Assembly: GCF_031453675.1 (NCBI RefSeq)
Contig: NZ_JAVIZX010000001.1
Span: 3,246,001 to 3,310,000 of the forward strand
Length of the DNA: 64,000 bases
Source: Paracidovorax wautersii
Lineage (GTDB): Bacteria > Pseudomonadota > Gammaproteobacteria > Burkholderiales > Burkholderiaceae_C
Direction of reading: 5' to 3'
A program made the translations under genes and the position numbers. Shown piece by piece: positions 62,914 through 64,000 of the stretch (its first letter is position 1; each line of letters begins with the position of its first letter). The notes under the pieces were generated by a model, which worked only from the letters and a program-made list of their open reading frames with translations, ran no database searches and was not told where the DNA came from.

Positions 62914-64000
62914 ATGTTCACTCTTTCTCTTCTATCTCCCTTCTCGGCCCGTCTTCTCCGCACCCGCCTGGGGCGCGGCCTGTCTGTGCGGCCCCTGGCG
63001 CTTGCCAGTGCGCTGTGCGTTTGTATGGGCCATGTGGGTGCGCAAGGCGCCAGTGTGGAGCTGCCGGTGCCCAGCATGGGTGCAGTCGAGGTGAAGGGCC
63101 AGACGGTGCGCGGCGCGGCCGCGTCGTATTCGACCAGCACCTTCGAACAGCAGGAGATCCAGGATCAGCACATCAGCAAGCCCGAAGAGCTGCTGCGCAA
63201 GGTCCCCGGCATGAACGTGCAGGACTACCAGCTCTCCGGCGTGGGCAATGCCATCGTCATGCGCGGCTTCGGCGGCGGCGGCCACGGCGGCGATGTGGGC
63301 GTGGTGCTGGACGGCATTCCGCTGAACGAGGCGATGTCGCACGCCGACGGCTATGTGGACTTCAACGTCATCGTGCCGCTGGAAATCGACCGCTTCACGG
63401 TGTTCAAGGGCCCGGTGTCTGCGCTCTACGGCAACTTCAACCGCGCCGGCCTGATCGCGGTGGAGACGCGCAAGCATGGCGCCTACAAGGACGTGGATGT
63501 GAGCGTGGGATCCCACCGCACGCTGGACGCGCAGGCCGCGCTGGGGTTCGAGCTGGGCGAGGGCGAATCGCTGAACTTGGCGGCCCAGCATGCGCGCACC
63601 GAAGGGTTCCGCCCGCAGTCCGATGCCCGCCGGTCCACGCTGGCCGGGCGCTGGAGCAAGCAGGTCACGCCCGGGCTGGAAGTCGCCCTGTCCGGCCGGC
63701 TGCACGAGGCGGACGGCGACTCGCCCAGCTACATCACGGCCAGCCAGTTCGCGGCCGATCCCTACGGCAAGGACCCGCGCGCCATGAACGACGGCGCCAG
63801 CAAGCACTTCGCCACGCTGCGCGCCGATGTGCAGTACGCGCTGGCGCCCGAGGTGAAATGGCTCAGCTTCGCCTACACCACGCGGCAGGACTTCACCCGC
63901 TGGTTCAGCCGGCCCGTGGGCGGCGGTGCCTGGCGCCAGCGCGAGGAAACCTACGACCGCACGGTGTACGGCGCCGGCACCAGCCTGAACGGGCGCAGCA
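62914..64000 (+). CDS. TonB-dependent receptor, C-terminally cut by the window
   Basis: The frame from ATG 62914 is open to the end. The product has a signal peptide (RPLALASALCVCMGHVGAQ) and a plug domain with EVKGQTVRGAAASYSTSTFE, MRGFGGGGHGGDVGVVLDGI and KGPVSALYGNFNRAG. Next to nikR and behind a candidate NikR site, a role in nickel uptake is plausible. About half of the protein is seen. Confidence 0.88.
   Translation, partial: MFTLSLLSPFSARLLRTRLGRGLSVRPLALASALCVCMGHVGAQGASVELPVPSMGAVEVKGQTVRGAAASYSTSTFEQQEIQDQHISKPEELLRKVPGMNVQDYQLSGVGNAIVMRGFGGGGHGGDVGVVLDGIPLNEAMSHADGYVDFNVIVPLEIDRFTVFKGPVSALYGNFNRAGLIAVETRKHGAYKDVDVSVGSHRTLDAQAALGFELGEGESLNLAAQHARTEGFRPQSDARRSTLAGRWSKQVTPGLEVALSGRLHEADGDSPSYITASQFAADPYGKDPRAMNDGASKHFATLRADVQYALAPEVKWLSFAYTTRQDFTRWFSRPVGGGAWRQREETYDRTVYGAGTSLNGRS

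Overview
The window is high-G+C (high sixties percent, judged by eye) chromosomal DNA of a betaproteobacterium. Gene order and the dispersed non-coding repeats point to Burkholderiales, family Comamonadaceae, probably an Acidovorax/Paracidovorax-like organism. It shows mltG-tmk-holB-pilZ-tatD, tolB-pal-cpoB, thiO-thiS-thiG-thiE under a TPP riboswitch, and a cysI-DUF934-cysD-cysN operon. There is no prophage, insertion sequence or CRISPR array. Almost all the DNA is coding.

Layout. 1-4.1 kb: the end of mltG, then tmk, holB, pilZ, a TatD-family nuclease and an ankyrin protein, largely overlapping and co-directional. 4.2-9.8 kb: msbA on the minus strand facing tolB-pal-cpoB-tcdA, then tRNA-Lys. 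9.9-17.8 kb: a 59-residue small gene, a DedA-rhodanese fusion, tRNA-Ser(GGA), a stomatin/NfeD pair, a large basic amino acid decarboxylase, a secreted ATP-dependent DNA ligase and fabI. 17.9-23.8 kb: the yejABEF peptide importer. 23.9-30.3 kb: a FlxA-like protein, a fluoroacetate-dehalogenase-like hydrolase, two beta-oxidation enzymes and a FimV-like protein. 30.4-36.9 kb: thiamine genes (thiE, thiG, thiS, thiO, thiD) and the pyrimidine permease cytX, with two TPP riboswitches that each carry an extra hairpin. 36.9-38.1 kb: a gene-free kilobase holding a roughly 620-bp imperfect palindrome. 38.1-39.7 kb: a ferredoxin reductase and its ferredoxin. 39.8-44.6 kb: the sulfate-assimilation operon. 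45-47.4 kb: mnmC and yggX. 47.5-55.6 kb: an orphan sulfate-binding protein and an alkanesulfonate cluster (ssuE, two ssuA paralogues, ssuD, a VOC protein, ssuC, ssuB, ssuF and small ORFs). 55.8-61.1 kb: a cobalamin riboswitch, a TonB-dependent receptor and a complete ABC importer. 61.3-64 kb: a CysB-type regulator, nikR and a truncated TonB-dependent receptor behind a candidate NikR site.

How it works together. The stretch 39.8-62 kb is a sulfur island: sulfate activation and sulfite reduction on one strand, sulfate/sulfonate capture and desulfonation on the other, with a CysB-type regulator at its edge. The riboswitches couple thiamine and B12 status to salvage and uptake. NikR with the last receptor suggests nickel-controlled outer-membrane transport.

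The least explained part of the window is its repeats. Element A is a small hairpin with compensatory stem changes, seen at about ten sites. Element B is about 125 bp with a C-rich/G-rich hairpin, seen at five sites. A third hairpin-rich element sits in frame inside ssuD. The large palindrome is a fourth type. Several of these encode protein: the N-termini of CysN and the DUF934 protein, part of YejF, and about 32 extra residues of SsuD.
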